From NCBI GenBank assembly GCA_021648485.1, contig JAKISS010000019.1, positions 1-47,991 on the forward strand: a stretch of 47,991 nucleotides of DNA, written 5' to 3'. A model generated the notes under the pieces. It did no database searches and had not been told where the DNA came from. It saw only the letters and a list, made by a program, of their open reading frames with translations. The translations under genes were made by a program, and so were the position numbers. This document shows positions 45,391 through 47,991 of this stretch, piece after piece; the first letter of the stretch is position 1, and every line of letters begins with the position of its first letter. The stretch comes from Gammaproteobacteria bacterium. Its GTDB lineage: Bacteria; Pseudomonadota; Gammaproteobacteria; SZUA-152.

Positions 45391-45813
45391 ATGGATACCA
45401 TGTGGTTTGATATGTTTGTGACCACGTTATAATGCTGAGCGGCTCTTTGGAGTAAATATTTAACGTGCATTTTCCCGGTCCTCGCGCATGTCCTCAATAA
45501 TGGCGCAATTTCATAGATGCGTCTTCCTGTTAATGTTGAATCTGCACTGAAGGCCATACGCCCCCCCGGAGTTTTACAACGCCGCAACAAGCGGTTGGCA
45601 TTTTGCCGTAATGAGCAAACTCCCGGCTATCTTTCATCAGGTGGTCGTATTTTCAGTCAAAGCAAGGAGAGATGTGACCATGCCCGGTTTATGAAAGAGT
45701 GACTAAATACCGTGGACATTATAAAAAAGATGTTTATCATCTGTTTCCTCCGAAGAAAGCGCTTAATCGATTTCATTTCGCCTTTCAAAGGCTAATATTA
45801 ATGAGGAAACATG
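45391..45813. other. Gap upstream of the T6SS accessory genes; weak promoter candidate
   Basis: No believable gene. A TTGATA (45407-45412), 15-base spacer, TATAAT (45428-45433) on the plus strand could be a promoter, although the spacer is short. A purine-rich AAGGAGAG near 45665 precedes only a very short frame. Confidence 0.4.
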
Positions 45814-46194
45814 ATGGCACAAACCACCTTCGTCAACAGTCGCGGTATCGTCCACAAAGGCAGCGGTGGTGTCAGCGTCGTTTTCCCTGATGTTTGTAAA
45901 ACCCCGATAGGCTCAGCGGTGGTGCCTATTCCCTATCCCAACATCGGAAAAGCCTCAGACACCAGTGGCGGGCCAAAATCAGTAAAAGTCGATGGTCAAA
46001 TGCCCATGGTCAAGGGCGCTAAATACACCACCAGTACCGGCGATGAAGCGGGCACATTGAAAGGTGTGGCCAGCAGTACCACAAAGGGAGAGTGTGAATT
46101 TATGATGTACTCTGCCGATGTCAAATTTGAAGGTAAAAATGTGTGCCGCATGGGTGACCCCCTGTTTCATAACAAAAAAAATATCATGGGTTAA
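45814..46194 (+). CDS. DUF4150 (PAAR-like) type VI secretion spike-tip protein
   Basis: The 126-residue product matches DUF4150/PAAR-like proteins, which cap the VgrG spike of type VI secretion systems and bind a metal at the tip. Signs are the start AQTTFVNSRGIVHKGSGG, FPDVCKTP...VPIPYPNIG, the DGQMPMVKGAKYTTSTGDEAG stretch (in part KGAKYTTSTGDEAG) and the end GKNVCRMGDPLFHNKKN. Two adjacent ATGs exist; 45814 has AGGA at the better distance (six bases). It carries no C-terminal effector extension. It starts a short cluster with TIGR02270 and ketosynthase-like genes. Confidence 0.88.
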   Translation: MAQTTFVNSRGIVHKGSGGVSVVFPDVCKTPIGSAVVPIPYPNIGKASDTSGGPKSVKVDGQMPMVKGAKYTTSTGDEAGTLKGVASSTTKGECEFMMYSADVKFEGKNVCRMGDPLFHNKKNIMG

Positions 46195-46217
46195 CTTTTC
46201 CCCACAGGAAAGTATTT

Positions 46218-47486
46218 TTGTCATCCTCTTTGCCCCCCATGGATAGCGCCTATCGCGACATTGTTGACCAGCATGCCATCAATGTCGGGCTTCTGTGGGA
46301 GTTTCGAATGGTGGTTATTAATCAGCCGCATTATGCGCCCGAAGCATTGGCAAAACTTGAGCAACGCATTAACCGTCACCTGAACGCATTGTTACTGCAA
46401 CCAGAGCTTGCCTGGGATATCGCGGCAGAAGCGCTGGAAGCAGAAGAACCGGGAGAAACGTTTACGGCGACACTGCTTGCATTCGCTACCCGTGGGAATG
46501 ACGAAAACACCGAAAAAACGGCACAGGTCACCAAAGCAGGCCGGGTGAATGCCAAAACCTTCAAAGGTCTGGTTTCTGCGCTGGGCTGGTTACCCGGAGA
46601 AACCGGACTGAAATGGATTCAACCCCTCCTGAAAAGCAATGATCTTGATGATAACCACCTTGCCATCGCAGTCAGTCGTATCCTCTCTCATGACCCGGGA
46701 GAGCCGCTGGTACATCTGCTTGAGCGTGGCGCACAACACCCGCAACACCCTCTGTTCATTTACTGCCTGCGCCTGGCCGGTGAGTTAAAGCGCGTCGATC
46801 TGAAAGCTGCCTGCCATCAAGCCGCCACCGCAGAAAATCCGGACATACGTTTTTGGGGAATCTGGTCATCCGTATTACTGGGCGGGCACGGCTTCGCGCA
46901 GGCGCTGGAACCCTACATATTGCAAACCAACCCCTGGCAACAAAAAGCCATTCAACTGGCGTTTCGGGTTGTGCCCGACAACGTGGCAGACGCATGGATA
47001 GCGCAGCTGCTTGGTCACCCCGGCCACCATTCTGGCCAACTACGCCAAGGCATAAAAGCCATTGCTGCAAATGGCCGTATCCACGCCATACCTCGCTTGA
47101 TCGTCCTGATGCAGGACGACACACTGGCCCGCATCGCAGGCGAAGCGTTCAGCTTGCTGACCGGCATCGACTTAAAACAACAACAGTTGACCCGCCCCCG
47201 GCCGCCGCTGGATGAAGACCCGGGCGATATCGACAGCGCACTGGAAGACGCCGAACTGCCCTGGCCGGATGCCGCTAAAGTCGCCGCACAATGGCAACCG
47301 CAAGCCACTGATTTTGACGCTGGGCAACGCTACCTCATGGGCCAGCCGATCAACGCTGCGCACTTGAATAGTATTATCGCCTCAGGCTATCAGCGCCAAC
47401 GCCACGCGGCGGCGCTGGAACTCGCGCTGCTCGAACCGTTATCCTCCCTCAATAACACCCACGCAATTTCAAAGGAATTACAATGA
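46218..47486 (+). CDS. TIGR02270-family protein (T6SS-associated, HEAT-like)
   Basis: The 422-residue protein resembles the TIGR02270 family found beside DUF4150, DUF2169 and ketosynthase-like genes in type VI clusters. It is almost entirely helical with repeated ~30-residue units (NHLAIAVSRILSHDP, IRFWGIWSSVLLGGHGFAQ, ARIAGEAFSLLTGIDL) typical of HEAT-like arrays, which suggests a scaffold or loading role. I recognise no catalytic motif. The start is TTG 46218, with AGGAA seven bases upstream; the next ATG (46239) lacks a ribosome site. Its TGA overlaps the next start (ATGA). The gene is more GC-rich than the hcp cassette at the left of the window. Confidence 0.75.
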   Translation: MSSSLPPMDSAYRDIVDQHAINVGLLWEFRMVVINQPHYAPEALAKLEQRINRHLNALLLQPELAWDIAAEALEAEEPGETFTATLLAFATRGNDENTEKTAQVTKAGRVNAKTFKGLVSALGWLPGETGLKWIQPLLKSNDLDDNHLAIAVSRILSHDPGEPLVHLLERGAQHPQHPLFIYCLRLAGELKRVDLKAACHQAATAENPDIRFWGIWSSVLLGGHGFAQALEPYILQTNPWQQKAIQLAFRVVPDNVADAWIAQLLGHPGHHSGQLRQGIKAIAANGRIHAIPRLIVLMQDDTLARIAGEAFSLLTGIDLKQQQLTRPRPPLDEDPGDIDSALEDAELPWPDAAKVAAQWQPQATDFDAGQRYLMGQPINAAHLNSIIASGYQRQRHAAALELALLEPLSSLNNTHAISKELQ

Positions 47487-47991
47487 GCGAACACGCCTGG
47501 GTACAGGTCATCGGCAGCGGAATGGTCACCCCGGTGGGTGGCGATGCCGTAATGACCGCCGCCGCTGTCGCCGCAGAGATTAGCGCCGTTCGGGAAACCG
47601 AGATGCTGAACAAACAATGCATCCCGATTAAAATGGCCCAGGTGCCCGAGGGCGCGCTGCCTGATATTCACCCGGAATACAAAGACAGCACTCTCTCCTT
47701 CCGTCAACGCCGACTGTTACGCCTGTCCGCAGCCGCCCTGGTGCAACTGGCCGATATTCTACCCCCAGGCCTGACCCTGCCGCTCTATCTAACCCTGCCG
47801 GAAGCCCTGCCCAATCACAGCGCTCCCCTGCATGGCAATTTCATCGAACAGCTCGCGCTGCAATCGGGTATCGCCCTGAATATGGCTGACAGCATGATCG
47901 CCAACATCGGGCGGGCGGGTAGTTTTTATGCCATTGAAAAGGCCATTCAATATTTCGAGCAGACCAGCAATGATTATCTGTTGATTGGCGG
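47483..47991 (+). CDS. Ketosynthase-like (thiolase-fold) protein of the T6SS cluster, 3' truncated
   Basis: ATG 47483 with AAGGA upstream opens a frame that runs off the window end (169 codons). The N-terminus WVQVIGSGMVTPVGGDAVMTAAAVAA resembles the first strand-helix of beta-ketoacyl synthases (the stretch VIGSGMVTPVGGDA), and later NIGRAGSFYAIEKAIQYFE and DYLLIGG fit the region that leads to the active site. The catalytic cysteine position is not reached or not conserved in what is visible. Thiolase-fold proteins of this kind are regular members of DUF4150/TIGR02270 clusters, with unknown function. It overlaps the upstream gene by ATGA. Confidence 0.75.
   Translation, partial: MSEHAWVQVIGSGMVTPVGGDAVMTAAAVAAEISAVRETEMLNKQCIPIKMAQVPEGALPDIHPEYKDSTLSFRQRRLLRLSAAALVQLADILPPGLTLPLYLTLPEALPNHSAPLHGNFIEQLALQSGIALNMADSMIANIGRAGSFYAIEKAIQYFEQTSNDYLLIG

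Noticed and set aside
45517-45702. 61-codon plus ORF before the DUF4150 gene
   Set aside because: No ribosome site and no protein-like pattern.

Overview
The window is a chromosomal segment of a gammaproteobacterium. The block gyrA(3' end)–serC–serA–pheA–hisC–tyrA–aroA is a variant of the gyrA–serC–pheA–hisC–tyrA–aroA order known from Pseudomonas-like Gammaproteobacteria, and prmA, purT, tusE, typA, a DUF3549 gene and a YjgN/DUF898 gene fit the same class. A cluster for inorganic sulfur compounds (two c-type cytochromes, SulP, DsrE-like and SoxB-like proteins) suggests a sulfur-oxidising lineage. I cannot name a genus. No rRNA, tRNA, CRISPR array, prophage or transposase gene was found.

Layout. 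(1) 1-395: end of gyrA. (2) 571-3002: four overlapping, AT-rich genes (unknown protein, Hcp, permuted papain-like hydrolase, histone-deacetylase-fold enzyme) lying between gyrA and serC. (3) 3061-10334: serine, phenylalanine, tyrosine, histidine and shikimate genes, with small dispersed repeats in the gaps. (4) 10371-12710, minus strand: a DsbA-like/DsbB pair and prmA. (5) 12711-13751: an AT-rich gap with palindromes. (6) 13752-16904: a secreted protein with a seven-repeat FG-GAP propeller and seven PKD domains, followed by a strong terminator and a 160-bp MITE-like palindrome. (7) 17335-23198: a five-gene sulfur operon (TsdB-like, TsdA-like, SulP, DsrE-like, SoxB-like) with a good sigma70 promoter and two slippage-prone repeats in its coding sequence. 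(8) 30955-23310, minus strand: a two-gene operon of a carotenoid-cleavage-type oxygenase and a 2066-residue polyketide synthase (KS-AT-DH-degenerate ER-KR-ACP), with a perfect operator-like palindrome at its front. (9) 31519-38262, minus strand: an outer-membrane-type protein, tusE, a membrane J-domain protein, purT, a DUF3549 protein, a membrane-anchored RRM protein and a PAS histidine kinase. (10) 39036-45390: an orphan periplasmic binding protein, typA/bipA, an M48 peptidase, a YjgN-like protein and an acyltransferase. (11) 45814-47991: start of a type VI secretion accessory cluster (PAAR-like DUF4150, TIGR02270 family, ketosynthase-like protein cut by the window end).

How they work together. 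The core genes run ordinary biosynthesis. Three accessory units stand out: the Hcp/hydrolase/deacetylase cassette, which may be an orphan type VI effector unit; the sulfur operon, which could convert thiosulfate to tetrathionate in the periplasm and pass electrons through cytochromes; and the oxygenase-PKS pair, which may make an undescribed metabolite. All functional links beyond family membership are inference.
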